A DNA stretch of 64,000 nt from NCBI RefSeq assembly GCF_005771525.1, contig NZ_VAVZ01000003.1, forward strand, positions 577 through 64,576. The letters are read 5' to 3'. The notes under the pieces were generated by a model, which was not told where the DNA came from, made no database searches, and worked only from the letters and a program-made list of their open reading frames with translations. The DNA comes from Nesterenkonia salmonea (lineage in GTDB: Bacteria > Actinomycetota > Actinomycetes > Actinomycetales > Micrococcaceae). A program made the position numbers and the translations under genes. This document shows positions 43,212 through 52,317 of this stretch, one piece after another. Positions within the stretch are counted from its first letter, which is position 1; every line of letters starts with the position of its first letter.

Positions 43212-45071
43212 TTAACGCCCTGCTACACCCCCACCTCCGCCGAAGGAACCGGCTGAGAATCCCCCGGGCGACATGCTCCCCGATGCCGAACCGGAACCCT
43301 GATGAGAGGCCCCTACGGTACCGGGCATAGTGGCGACCAAAACCACCCAACTGCCGGTGGGCAGCCCGGGTAGCGGCTCAGTCTCAGCGCGGGCATCCAT
43401 CAGTTGCGTCCATTTCTCGTGATCGCCGAATGCCATGGCGTAAGGCAGTTGTTCGGTGATTTCTTCAGGCGATAAGTCAGTTTCTTCAGAAGCGCCCACT
43501 GTGACCGACTGTGACAGCTGGAGTCCGCGGAGTTGCTCATAGTGGACCCGTCCTTCCGCAGTACGGCGATTGGACGCCCGGATGGTGCCCGCCCAGCCCA
43601 GCCCCACTGCAGCAGCTGCGACTGCGACAACGAGGAGAAGGAAGTTCAAGGATGTGGGCATTCCGAATCCGAAGCTCAACAGGGGGGTCGCTAAGACCAG
43701 GAACAGCACCGCGCCGCCAATCCAGGCCCAGAGGCTTCCCACACCGCCAACGTTCCGGGCGAGGAGGCCCCGTGCATTGAACTGGTCCACCGCCTTTTTC
43801 TGCGCGGCATGCGCGGCCTCAGTGAAGCCTTCGTCCAGCTCCGATACTCGCACCGGTTCCTGCTCGGGGAAGAGCGCCTCAAGCACCTCTCGCTCCCATG
43901 TGATGAGTGCCGAGGTGTCTTTGTTGGTGGGTGTGAGCAGCCAGTCTGTTCCGGCGTCGTCGTCCTCTCCATCAGTCTTCTGGGTGGTTTCTTCCATGGT
44001 GAGGTAGCCGCGCGCAGCCAGATCAGTGACCGTCAGGCCCGTGAAGTCTGCCTGCGGGACGTGGGGCGTCTTGTGCCAGAGCAGTGCTGCCTCAAAGGGA
44101 CGGAGACCATCCGGGACGGCGTTACGGGGCACGGCGGGCGGCTCGTGACGCAGCGGTGCGGTCGGCTCGAGCGTTCCCCCGGTGGGCACAGAGCCCTGCG
44201 GCAGGTTGGGGAAGTGCTCATCGGCACCGCGGCGCCGCCGGACCGTGACCACTGCAGCGGCCAACGCCAGGATTGCAGCAGCGACGGCCCACCAGTAAGT
44301 GAGCACTGAGTCCCAGAGCCGGTCCGTGGCGGGGGCGACCCTTTCTGCGAACTGCTCGGCCGCTGTGGGCTCGGCGTAGATCGGCTCGACACCTGCGAAC
44401 GTGTCCGCCGCGACCTGCAGGTCCACCGCCTGCCAACCCCCTGGCGGCAGATTTTCGGCAGTCGCGGTGACGGTGTCACCCTCTGTGGTGATCTCGCAGG
44501 AGACACCGTCGTCCAGATCTGGGTCCTCCCCCTGCCAACAGGCTCCCTCCTGCACATCAACCGGGAAATTCACCTCCGTGGTGACGCGGTCCATGGGGAC
44601 ATCGGCGTGAGGACCGGCAGTGACCCACTCCAGGCCGTTGGGGTCGACCGCTCCGTGCACGGTATAGCTGAGCTGGTAGGTCTGCACCCCGGTGCTCGTC
44701 TGATCCGAACCATCCGGTGCTCCCAGCGTGAGCTCCAGCTCCCTTCGGCTCTCATTCGTCTCAACAACCTCAGCTGGTGCTCCACTGGGGCTGCTGAGTG
44801 AGAACTCCTGGTAGTCGAACTGCCGGCGGCCGTCGTCGGTGGGCTGTTCGGTGCTCAGGGAACGGTAGAAGCCCAATCCGTCACGCTCACCAAAGTCCCA
44901 GTCGTAGGTCTCCTCCACATGGAGCACGCCATCTTCATCGACTTCGATCTCAATAGTGAGGTCGCGGACGACGTCGTCCTCGGGGTCACCGGAAGCGAGG
45001 GCGGGTGCGGCCGTGAGCCACACGATGCCGGAGACTACTGCGGAGGCTGCTGCGAGACGGAGAGTGAACAT
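43212..45071 (-). CDS. DUF2207 exported/membrane protein
   Basis: 619 residues. Sec signal (AASAVVSGIVWLTAAPALAS), N-terminal beta-rich DUF2207 domain (DLTIEIEVDEDGVLHVEETY, GFYRSL, LSYTVHGAV), helix near 260, a cytoplasmic region, two more helices (AWIGGAVLFLVLATPLLSFG and the following segment) and the typical Gly/Ser ending GFSAGSFGGGGGVAGR. Function unknown in this family. TAGGGT 6 bases before the ATG predicts a leaderless mRNA. Confidence 0.87.
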   Translation of the reverse strand: MFTLRLAAASAVVSGIVWLTAAPALASGDPEDDVVRDLTIEIEVDEDGVLHVEETYDWDFGERDGLGFYRSLSTEQPTDDGRRQFDYQEFSLSSPSGAPAEVVETNESRRELELTLGAPDGSDQTSTGVQTYQLSYTVHGAVDPNGLEWVTAGPHADVPMDRVTTEVNFPVDVQEGACWQGEDPDLDDGVSCEITTEGDTVTATAENLPPGGWQAVDLQVAADTFAGVEPIYAEPTAAEQFAERVAPATDRLWDSVLTYWWAVAAAILALAAAVVTVRRRRGADEHFPNLPQGSVPTGGTLEPTAPLRHEPPAVPRNAVPDGLRPFEAALLWHKTPHVPQADFTGLTVTDLAARGYLTMEETTQKTDGEDDDAGTDWLLTPTNKDTSALITWEREVLEALFPEQEPVRVSELDEGFTEAAHAAQKKAVDQFNARGLLARNVGGVGSLWAWIGGAVLFLVLATPLLSFGFGMPTSLNFLLLVVAVAAAAVGLGWAGTIRASNRRTAEGRVHYEQLRGLQLSQSVTVGASEETDLSPEEITEQLPYAMAFGDHEKWTQLMDARAETEPLPGLPTGSWVVLVATMPGTVGASHQGSGSASGSMSPGGFSAGSFGGGGGVAGR

Positions 45072-45077
45072 AATTTC

Positions 45078-45083
45078 ACCCTA
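45078..45083 (-). promoter_or_regulatory. -10 element, leaderless DUF2207 gene
   Basis: TAGGGT on the minus strand, 6 bases before the DUF2207 ATG. Confidence 0.4.
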
Positions 45084-45147
45084 GAGAGTGACAGCCTGCG
45101 GACGCATCCGCCTCGGAGAGTATCTTGGCACGCGAATTCAGGGGGAT

Positions 45148-45197
45148 GTTGGGATGTCAGGCGCCTATAGGATGCTGAATTCCCAACGGGCGCCTGA
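45148..45197. repeat. Pseudoknot-topology intergenic element, copy A
   Basis: Two interleaved stems: GTTGGGA (45148-45154) with TCCCAAC (45181-45187), and TCAGGCGCC (45157-45165) with GGCGCCTGA (45189-45197). Both are perfect. The order 5'-1, 5'-2, 3'-1, 3'-2 is that of an H-type pseudoknot. The central bases CTATAGGATGCTGA are shared with copy B at 48.4 kb (CTATAAGAAGCTGA). Confidence 0.7.
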
Positions 45198-45285
45198 TAA
45201 TGCGTGGGGACACGAGCGGGTCGGGGTCGTGAGCGGAGCTTACCCGGCGCGCAGCCGGGGCTGGTGCGGGGACGGGTGCACCCCG

Positions 45286-46278
45286 CTAGGCGTAGAAGAA
45301 CCGCACGGCGTGAAAGAAGACCGGCGCCGCGAAGCACAGCGAGTCCAGCCGGTCCATGATGCCGCCATGGCCGGGGATGGTGGAACCGAAGTCTTTGATG
45401 CCGCGGTCGCGCTTGATCGCGGACATCACCAGCCCGCCGGCAAAGCCCATCACACAGGAGATTAACGCCAGCAGAGCCGCCATCAGCGGGGTGAACGGCG
45501 TGATCCACCACAGAGCTGCACCCAGCGCAGTCGCCGAGAGCACACCCCCAATGAACCCCTCCCAGGTCTTATTGGGACTCACACTGGGCGCAATCGGGTG
45601 CTTGCCCAAGGTCTTACCCCACACGTACTGCAACACATCGGAGCCCTGGACCACGATCAGCAGGAATAGCAGCAGATGCGCCCCGGTGGCCCCGCCATCC
45701 CCTGGTGAGGAACCCTCAGCGGCTTCGCGGCCAAGCTCCATAGCCACCGGCAGCTGGAGCAGCGCCGGGGCATGGCTGATCGCGTAGACACACACCATCA
45801 ACGCCCACTGGATGGTCGCGGCTCGCTGCAGGAAACCCTTGGTCTGGCCGGCGAGCGCGTTCCGTGCCGGCAGGAAAAGGAAGGCGTACACCGGGATGAA
45901 CACACTGAACATCCCGTACCAGTGCTCCCACAGGAACCAGTAGTGCACCGCAGGGATGATGAACACCAGCCACACCAGGACCTTGTGGTCACCCCGTCCG
46001 GTGGGGGAAATGGTGATGAACTCCCGCAGCGCCAGGAGCGACAGCAGCAGAAACAGCAGAATGGTGACCGTCTCACCGGCAGCCAGTACCGCCCCAATGA
46101 GTGCGACCATCAGCCACCAGGCGTTGATGCGCTGTTTCAGGTTGCCGATGGTGCTGGTCGGGCCTATCCGGCGGCCCAACAACCAGGCAATCGCACTGGC
46201 CAGAACAAGGACGACGACGACGCCGCCGAGCAGTTTCAGTGCCGAGGAATCCAGCAGGCCTAGGCCCCAGTCACTCAT
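45286..46278 (-). CDS. cdsA: Phosphatidate cytidylyltransferase
   Basis: 330 residues, about eight helices. The CDP-diacylglycerol synthase signature is complete near the C-terminus: SAIKRDRGIKDFGSTIPGHG followed by GIMDRLD, preceded by SPNKTWEGFIGG. It makes CDP-diacylglycerol from phosphatidate and CTP. Its start overlaps the plsC-like gene by 4 bases, so it is the last step of a three-gene phospholipid unit. This is probably a second, specialised copy, since actinobacteria usually carry another cdsA near frr/pyrH. Confidence 0.9.
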   Translation of the reverse strand: MSDWGLGLLDSSALKLLGGVVVVLVLASAIAWLLGRRIGPTSTIGNLKQRINAWWLMVALIGAVLAAGETVTILLFLLLSLLALREFITISPTGRGDHKVLVWLVFIIPAVHYWFLWEHWYGMFSVFIPVYAFLFLPARNALAGQTKGFLQRAATIQWALMVCVYAISHAPALLQLPVAMELGREAAEGSSPGDGGATGAHLLLFLLIVVQGSDVLQYVWGKTLGKHPIAPSVSPNKTWEGFIGGVLSATALGAALWWITPFTPLMAALLALISCVMGFAGGLVMSAIKRDRGIKDFGSTIPGHGGIMDRLDSLCFAAPVFFHAVRFFYA

Positions 46279-47009
46279 GGGCGGTCCCCACCCGGTGGGC
46301 TGCCGAGGGCGGGGGCTGCGTCGTCGTCATCCCCATGGTCGATGGTGTCCTGGTGTTCGGCGAGGCAGTCCACCAGGACCCGGCGTGCGCGGGCCAGAAA
46401 ACTGGGCTGTTCCTCGTCCGGGGCCACGTGGAGTGGATCGCAGAAAACAACGGTCGAAAGATGCGGCACCGGAACCACCTCACCCTTGGGCAGGATGCGT
46501 CCAAGGTTGGCCAGGGTCACGGGCACCACCGGCACTTCAGGATGGCGGTTCGCCAATTTGTAGAGTCCGCCGTGGAACTGAGCGATCGATTCCCCGTCGC
46601 CGCGAGTGCCCTCCGGGAAGATGATCAGCGAATCCCCCGCAGCGAGCACCTCCGCCATACCTGCGATCTGGCCTTTCGGGCTCACTCCAGAATCTGATGC
46701 TCGCTGACGAGTGCGGCTCGAGCCGTGCCGGTCCACCAAATAGGCGTTGAAGATCTGCTCGGCGAAGGCTTTGCGCAGCCCCGTTCCCCAGTAGTCCTTG
46801 GCCGCCACGGGCCGGGCCCGCTTTTGCAGGTCAGCGGGCAGGGCGGCCCAGATGGTGAGGAAGTCCAGATGGCTGCTGTGATTCGCATAGTAGATGGCCT
46901 GCTCGGGCAGCTGTGGTGTGGGATCTCCGTGTGCGGTGACCACACGAGCACCGGCGAATGCGCTAATGAGCTTGGCGAGGCTGCGGCGGGACAGACCGGC
47001 CACGTTCAT
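46275..47009 (-). CDS. 1-acylglycerol-3-phosphate acyltransferase (PlsC-like)
   Basis: 244 residues from ATG 47009, whose ATGA overlaps the stop of the upstream gene. The acyltransferase motifs NHSSHLD (H-x4-D, near residue 41) and FPEGTR (near 135) are present, with GGLYKLANRHPEVPVVPV downstream. It would acylate lysophosphatidate, feeding CdsA. The C-terminus carries an Asp run (DHGDDDDA). Confidence 0.88.
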   Translation of the reverse strand: MNVAGLSRRSLAKLISAFAGARVVTAHGDPTPQLPEQAIYYANHSSHLDFLTIWAALPADLQKRARPVAAKDYWGTGLRKAFAEQIFNAYLVDRHGSSRTRQRASDSGVSPKGQIAGMAEVLAAGDSLIIFPEGTRGDGESIAQFHGGLYKLANRHPEVPVVPVTLANLGRILPKGEVVPVPHLSTVVFCDPLHVAPDEEQPSFLARARRVLVDCLAEHQDTIDHGDDDDAAPALGSPPGGDRP

Positions 47010-47701
47010 GAGGGCACGTCCCGAGCTCGCGCGCGCAGCACGGCACTGACCCGGCGCAGTCGCCGCATACAAGTAAACAGCGAGCCCAGCGCGATGAGCG
47101 TCAGTGTGCAGAGCAGGACCCATCCGGGGGTCCACGGCAGCCAGGGTTCAGCGATGGCGCCCAGGATGCCAACCATGAGCACCCACATGCGGTGGGGTTT
47201 GGCCAGGGGCCCGTCGAAGAAGTTCCCGGTGCCCAGGGCCGCGCCGAGACTTCGGATATACGCCGTGAGGACCGCGAGGGTGGCAGCAAGGAACCCCAGT
47301 ACGACTCCGAGGTCGACCCGGCCGGCTGTCACCAGTCCTGCGGTCGCCAGGCCGGCGGCACCTAGAAAGAGCACATCAGAGATTCGGTCGGGCAGTTCGT
47401 TGTAGATATCGCCCACCGGTGAGCTCATCCCCTTCTCGACCGCCAGCATGCCGTCAAGCATGTTCAGCAGCAGACGCAGAGGGATGCAGAGCGCCGCGAC
47501 TGCGAGCAGGACTGCCCGTCCGGGCTCATCTTCGGTGTGAGCTGACCAGATAAGCGCGGCTGCGCCGATAGCGGCAAAGAGCACTGAGCCGACAGAGATT
47601 TGGTTCGGGGTGAGTTTCGCGGCCGCGAGAAGGTCAGCAGCCTTGGCCGCCCACCGACTGCTGCGCTGCGGGATCGCCCGCCGGTCCGTTCCCTGGCTCA
47701 T
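47006..47701 (-). CDS. Variant CDP-alcohol phosphatidyltransferase
   Basis: 231 residues, membrane protein. The motif reads N-M-L-D-G-M-L-A-V followed by G-D-I-Y-N-E-L-P-D-R-I-S-D. The family Arg after A is Val and the third Asp is Asn. I recall the same N-E/D-L-P-D-R variant in proteobacterial clusters where it sits with PlsC and CdsA. The product alcohol is unknown; the altered motif suggests a different acceptor or a changed role. Confidence 0.8.
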   Translation of the reverse strand: MSQGTDRRAIPQRSSRWAAKAADLLAAAKLTPNQISVGSVLFAAIGAAALIWSAHTEDEPGRAVLLAVAALCIPLRLLLNMLDGMLAVEKGMSSPVGDIYNELPDRISDVLFLGAAGLATAGLVTAGRVDLGVVLGFLAATLAVLTAYIRSLGAALGTGNFFDGPLAKPHRMWVLMVGILGAIAEPWLPWTPGWVLLCTLTLIALGSLFTCMRRLRRVSAVLRARARDVPS

Positions 47702-47805
47702 GTGCTGTGTCCATTCCCTCGGGGTACCCCATACGCTAGTACGTCTTGGTCAGAACCGTCAGTATCTGGCCCGCCTTTCCTCTCGATGCTCCGAAGGCTG
47801 CGCGC

Positions 47806-47811
47806 TAGAGT
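47806..47811 (+). promoter_or_regulatory. -10 element, leaderless membrane-protein gene
   Basis: TAGAGT, 7 bases before ATG 47819. Confidence 0.45.
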
Positions 47812-47818
47812 CTTGGGT

Positions 47819-48412
47819 ATGGGAATTCGGCGCGCACAAGGCTCCAACGGCGCATTTCGGGACCACGGTGTTGCCGCCGCCTGGGGATTCGCGGAAGCTA
47901 CGTTCTTCTTTGTTGTTCCCGATGTGTGGACCTCCTGGGTGGGGCTGCGCCGACCCAAACGAGCTTTGGGCACTACCGTCTCCGCACTCGGTGGGGCACT
48001 GGCAGGTGGTGCGGTGACGTCCTGGTGGGGGCGTAAGATCCCGGCGCAGGCCTCGCACTCAGCTCTGGTGAAAGTTCCAGCGATCACCGACTCCATGGTG
48101 CACCAGGTGGAGCAGGAAGTGGCCGAATCCGGCCATGCCTCGCTTATGCGGGGCCCGACCCGTGGTGTTCCCTATAAGCTCTACGCCCGCGCCTCCGGGC
48201 TGCAGCGGAAGTCGCTGCTGAACTTCCTGGCCTGGAGTGTGCCCGGCCGGCTGATTCGGTTTGTTGCGGTGACACTGGCGGCCTCCGGGCTCGCCGCCCT
48301 GACCCGCCGTATGTTCCCCAATGTCTCTGACAAACGCGTCTCCGCTGTGTTCTGGACGTGTTGGGGTGGGTTCTACGCCTGGTTCATCCCCACAATGTCA
48401 CGCCGACGCTGA
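47819..48412 (+). CDS. Membrane protein with YqaA/VTT-like segments
   Basis: 197 residues from ATG 47819. It contains WGFAEATFFFVVPDVWTSW, VSALGGALAGGAVTSWWGRK, then a soluble stretch and two helices near the end (IRFVAVTLAASGLAALTRRM, VFWTCWGGFYAWFIP). The first part recalls YqaA/SNARE-associated proteins but I cannot assign it firmly. Divergent from the phospholipid operon with a 117-base gap and possibly functionally linked to it. Confidence 0.6.
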   Translation: MGIRRAQGSNGAFRDHGVAAAWGFAEATFFFVVPDVWTSWVGLRRPKRALGTTVSALGGALAGGAVTSWWGRKIPAQASHSALVKVPAITDSMVHQVEQEVAESGHASLMRGPTRGVPYKLYARASGLQRKSLLNFLAWSVPGRLIRFVAVTLAASGLAALTRRMFPNVSDKRVSAVFWTCWGGFYAWFIPTMSRRR

Positions 48413-48448
48413 CCACCTCTCCCAGCGATCCCCCGTGAATTCCAGGGC

Positions 48449-48501
48449 GTTGTTGGGTTCTCAGGCCGCTATAAGAAGCTGATTTCTCAACAACGACCTG
48501 A
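48449..48501. repeat. Pseudoknot-topology intergenic element, copy B
   Basis: Stem 1 GTTGTTGGG (48449-48457) with CTCAACAAC (48486-48494), one G-U. Stem 2 TCAGG (48461-48465) with CCTGA (48497-48501), extendable across one mismatch. Same interleaved order as copy A at 45.1 kb, with changed bases on both sides of stem 1 (compensatory). Confidence 0.65.
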
Positions 48502-48609
48502 AGTTTGCCCGGGGCGAGGGAGCAGCCCCTTGAAAAACCCTTCCCGCCAACACAGAAACATAGTTGCAATACGCAACAAGTTCGTGTTCTGCGTGGCAGA
48601 CTGGCACAC

Positions 48610-50697
48610 ATGGCTGAATCCCTCTTCTCTGACCTGGACCGCTACGTCGCCCACCCACGGACCGCAGGACTGTCACTGAGCCCGGACGGCACCCGGCTGA
48701 TCACCACAGTGCAGACGCTGAACAAAAAGAGCAACGGCTACGTCACCTCACTCTGGGAAGTTGATCCCGCCGGTGAACGCCCTGCCCGCCGCCTGACCCG
48801 CAGCGCCAAGGGGGAAACTGGTCCTACTTTCGCCGCCAACGGCGACCTCTACTTCACCTCGGCACGGCCCGATGAGGACGGGGAGGATGAACGCAGCGCA
48901 CTGTGGTGCCTGCCCGCTGCCGGCGGCGAGGCACGTGTCATCAACCGGCGGTCCGGCGGCGTGTCATCGGTTGTGACCGCAGCTGATGCTGATGTGGTAG
49001 CGGTCACGGCACCCCTGCTTCCTGGTGCCGCCGATGAGGATTCCCAGCAGAGCCTGCACAAGACCCGTCAGGACAGCTCAGTGAAAGCCATCCTGCACTC
49101 CGGCTACCCCATACGGTACTGGGACCACGACCTCGGCCCCGCACGGCCCCATGGGTTCATCCTCGACGCGCAGACCCCGGATCACGAGGACGCCCCCGTA
49201 ACTTCTGAGCCGGTACGCCCAAAGCTACGCCAGATCACCGAAGGCCTCGGCAGTCTCTTCGAGGGCACCATGCACCTCAGCCCAGACGGCTCGCAGGCTC
49301 TCATCGGCGTCACGGTGCCTGAGGCGAAGACCGATCGCCACTCGGCCATTGCGCTGGTGGACACCTCCACCGGAGAACGACGCATGCTCGTCGATGAGCC
49401 GGAGATGACCTTCTCCCCTGGCCCTATCAGTCCCGACGGCACGAAGGCTGCGGTGGTCGGCTCACCGAAGCCCACCCCCAGCAGCGCGATTGCGCCCCAG
49501 CTTTATGTGGTGGACCTCGGCAGCGGAGCGGCCACTCCCCTGGCGGAGGGTCTTGACCTGTGGCTGAATCCGGCCTCTTCCCGCCCGTGGATCGATGACC
49601 AGCGGCTACTCGCCGTCGCAGACTACAACGGCCGCGGGGCCATGTTTATCGTGGACGTCACCTCTGGCGAGACCACTGAGGTGCCGGTCGAAGATGCCGT
49701 CTACTCGCAAGCGTTCCCAACCCCGGACGGCACCACGGCCTTCGCGGTGCGCAGCAGCTACGCGTTCCCTGATGAGGTGGTGCGTATTGACCTCAGAAGC
49801 GGCTCTGTCACCCGGTTGCAGAATCCCACAGAGCGTCCGGAACTGCCCGGCACCTTGGAGGATGTTCAGACCGAGACCGGTGACGGCGTCGTCGTGCGCG
49901 GGTGGTTGTGCCTACCGGAGCAGGCCTCACCGGCGGATCCGGCGCCGCTGCTGCTGTGGATCCACGGCGGGCCGGTGAGCTCATGGAATGCGTGGACCTG
50001 GCGGTGGAACCCGTGGCTTGCAGTGGAGAAGGGCTACGCGGTGCTGCTGCCGGACCCGGCGCTGTCCACCGGCTATGGCCAGGAGTTTGTCCAGCGGGGA
50101 TGGAACTCTTGGGGCGAAGAGCCCTACACCGACCTGCTGAGCATCACTGACGCGGTGGAGGCCCGCGAGGACATCGACGCGTCCCGGACCGCAGCGATGG
50201 GCGGCTCGTTCGGCGGGTACATGGCGAATTGGGTCGCCGGGCACACCGACCGGTTCAAGGCCATTGTCACCCATGCCAGCCTGTGGGCGCTGGACCAGTT
50301 CGGCCCCACGACCGATATGTCACCTTTCTGGCGGCGGCAGATTGACCAGACCATGATGGACCGGCATTCACCGCATGACTTCATCAGCGAGATTGTGACC
50401 CCCATGCTGGTCATCCACGGGGATAAGGACTACCGGGTGCCCATCGGGGAAGGGCTGCGGCTGTGGTTCGAACTGCTGGCCGACTCCGGTCTGCCCGCCG
50501 ATGAGAACGGCGAGACGCTGCACCGTTTCCTCTACTTCCCGGATGAGAATCACTGGATCCTGTCTCCGCAGCACACCAAGGTCTGGTACCAGGTGATCTT
50601 CGCCTTCCTCGCCGAACATGTGCTCGGAGTGCAGGAAGAGCTTCCCCAGGAACTCGGCCTGAGCGCGCCGAAGAGCACAGAGAACGACGACGCTTGA
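48610..50697 (+). CDS. S9-family prolyl oligopeptidase-like peptidase
   Basis: 695 residues from ATG 48610. The N-terminal beta-propeller with repeated SPDGT motifs (LSLSPDGTRL, LSPDGSQAL, SPDGTKAA, PTPDGTTAF) is followed by an alpha/beta-hydrolase domain. Catalytic triad: Ser533 in GGSFGGYM, Asp607 in HGDKDYRVP, His648 in DENHWI. No signal peptide, so cytoplasmic; likely removes dipeptides or acylated residues. No clear Shine-Dalgarno; CAGACT 7 bases upstream is a weak leaderless -10. Confidence 0.92.
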   Translation: MAESLFSDLDRYVAHPRTAGLSLSPDGTRLITTVQTLNKKSNGYVTSLWEVDPAGERPARRLTRSAKGETGPTFAANGDLYFTSARPDEDGEDERSALWCLPAAGGEARVINRRSGGVSSVVTAADADVVAVTAPLLPGAADEDSQQSLHKTRQDSSVKAILHSGYPIRYWDHDLGPARPHGFILDAQTPDHEDAPVTSEPVRPKLRQITEGLGSLFEGTMHLSPDGSQALIGVTVPEAKTDRHSAIALVDTSTGERRMLVDEPEMTFSPGPISPDGTKAAVVGSPKPTPSSAIAPQLYVVDLGSGAATPLAEGLDLWLNPASSRPWIDDQRLLAVADYNGRGAMFIVDVTSGETTEVPVEDAVYSQAFPTPDGTTAFAVRSSYAFPDEVVRIDLRSGSVTRLQNPTERPELPGTLEDVQTETGDGVVVRGWLCLPEQASPADPAPLLLWIHGGPVSSWNAWTWRWNPWLAVEKGYAVLLPDPALSTGYGQEFVQRGWNSWGEEPYTDLLSITDAVEAREDIDASRTAAMGGSFGGYMANWVAGHTDRFKAIVTHASLWALDQFGPTTDMSPFWRRQIDQTMMDRHSPHDFISEIVTPMLVIHGDKDYRVPIGEGLRLWFELLADSGLPADENGETLHRFLYFPDENHWILSPQHTKVWYQVIFAFLAEHVLGVQEELPQELGLSAPKSTENDDA

Positions 50698-50728
50698 ACG
50701 AGCCCTGATCACCTGAACTGGGCTGGTG

Positions 50729-51028
50729 TCACCGCCTGACCTCGAAGCCGATGGACGGCAGAGTCTGCAGTTGTTCTTCGGTGGCCTCACGGGTGTCCAC
50801 TGAGCTGACTTCAGCCCGCTTGGGCCCCTTAGCGCACCAGCTGATGAAGGAGTCGACAGCGGGACCGTCACCACCGATCAGCAGTTCCACGGCACCGTCG
50901 GAGGCATTGCGGACCCACCCAATGAGCTCCAGATCATCAGCCTGACGTTTGGCTGAGTTCCGGTAGTTTACGCCCTGGACGGTGCCTGTGACATGAACCG
51001 AGGTGCCTACGCTGAAGTGAGGTTCCAT
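50729..51028 (-). CDS. Acylphosphatase
   Basis: 99 residues from ATG 51028; a TTG at 51040 is the alternative. The family motif VHVTGTVQGVNYRNSAKRQA gives the catalytic Arg and GWVRNASDGAVEL the Asn. It hydrolyses acyl phosphates. The usual phenylalanine before Arg is Tyr. It stands tail-to-tail with the S9 peptidase and 41 bases from the amidohydrolase stop. Confidence 0.9.
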   Translation of the reverse strand: MEPHFSVGTSVHVTGTVQGVNYRNSAKRQADDLELIGWVRNASDGAVELLIGGDGPAVDSFISWCAKGPKRAEVSSVDTREATEEQLQTLPSIGFEVRR

Positions 51029-51069
51029 GACCCCAGTCAAGCAAAGCTAGGCGCTGCTGTGAAGGGCAG

Positions 51070-52257
51070 TTACCAGCGGGAGCGTACAGAACCGGTCCTG
51101 CTGGAGGTGTCATAGGCGTAGACCTCTTTGCCCTCGATCCAGGTGCGCAGCGCGCGGTTGCGGGTATCCAGCGGGTCTCCCTCCCACAGAGTGAGGTCCG
51201 CATCCTTGCCTGGTTCGATCGAGCCGATTCGGTCCGCGACACCGAGGACTTCGGCCGGGTTGATAGTGACGGCTTTGAGGGCCTCATCCGGGTCCATGCC
51301 CTCTTTCACCGCCAGGGCCGCCTGGTTGATGAGGAAGTCGATGGGGACCACGGGGTGATCGGTGATGATCGAGACCTTGACTCCGGCCCGGGAAAGGACG
51401 CCAGGCGCGCGCGGGCTGCGCTCCCGGACTTCCACCTTGGACCGCGACACCATCATCGGGCCGTAGAGGACGGGAATCCCACGAGCGGCGATCCGGTCAG
51501 CAATCAGATGAGCCTCGGTTCCGTGGTCGAGCACCAGGTCGTAGCCGAACTCGTCAGCGATACGCAGGGCGGTCACAATGTCATCAGCACGGTGGCAGTG
51601 CTGCCGCCACGGGATCTCACGCGCTAGCACCATGGCCAGAGCTTCGGAGACCAGATCTGCGGGGCGGTCCTCAGGGTCTTTGGCTGCCCAATGCTGGGCC
51701 TCAGTGAAAGCTTTGCGGGCAGCGAAGGCCGTCCCCAAACGGGTGCTGGGCGTCTTCTTCTGGTCGCCATAGACTCTCTTGGGGTTCTCACCGAGGGCAG
51801 CCTTCAACCCAGAAGGAGAACGCAGGACCATATCGTCGATGACCGCACCATGGGTCTTGATCGCCACCGTCAAGCCACCGATGACGTTGGCTGAGCCCGG
51901 ATTGACGTTGACCGTGGTGATGCCGTGGGCGAGCGCGTCGTCGAACCCGATCTCCACAGGGTTGATGGCGTCGATGGCCCGAACTGCTGCAGTGACCGGG
52001 TCGGTGGCCTCATTGAAGTCCGCCCCGGCCCAGCCCTCGCCCTGCTCGTGAACTCCTAAGTGGACATGGGCATCGATGAGCCCCGGAACTATCCACCCAC
52101 CGGCGGCGTCTATCACCTCATGCTCCGCAGGGGTTTCAACCTCGGGACCAATTTCAGTGATCTTCCCGTCGGTGACCACCACTGCACCGTCAAAGGGGGC
52201 ATCCGTCACCGGGACCACATGGGCATTCGTCACAATATAGTTTCCTGAAGCAACCAT
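51070..52257 (-). CDS. Amidohydrolase family protein (imidazolonepropionase-like)
   Basis: 395 residues. Metal-dependent hydrolase features: PGLIDAHVHLG (His-x-His) near residue 57, WRQHCHRADDIVTAL, LVLDHGTEAHL, and the late metal Asp in SIITDHPVVP. The C-terminal GSIEPGKDADLTLWEGDPLD closes the beta-sandwich. Cytoplasmic; substrate unknown. TAGAGT 6 bases before the ATG suggests leaderless expression. Confidence 0.87.
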   Translation of the reverse strand: MVASGNYIVTNAHVVPVTDAPFDGAVVVTDGKITEIGPEVETPAEHEVIDAAGGWIVPGLIDAHVHLGVHEQGEGWAGADFNEATDPVTAAVRAIDAINPVEIGFDDALAHGITTVNVNPGSANVIGGLTVAIKTHGAVIDDMVLRSPSGLKAALGENPKRVYGDQKKTPSTRLGTAFAARKAFTEAQHWAAKDPEDRPADLVSEALAMVLAREIPWRQHCHRADDIVTALRIADEFGYDLVLDHGTEAHLIADRIAARGIPVLYGPMMVSRSKVEVRERSPRAPGVLSRAGVKVSIITDHPVVPIDFLINQAALAVKEGMDPDEALKAVTINPAEVLGVADRIGSIEPGKDADLTLWEGDPLDTRNRALRTWIEGKEVYAYDTSSRTGSVRSRW

Positions 52258-52263
52258 GCGTCC

Positions 52264-52269
52264 ACTCTA
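52264..52269 (-). promoter_or_regulatory. -10 element, leaderless amidohydrolase gene
   Basis: TAGAGT on the minus strand, 6 bases before the amidohydrolase ATG. Confidence 0.45.
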
Positions 52270-52317
52270 ACGGAGCCGCCTTGCTACGTCTTCTGCGGAT
52301 CAGTAACACCTTCGCCA

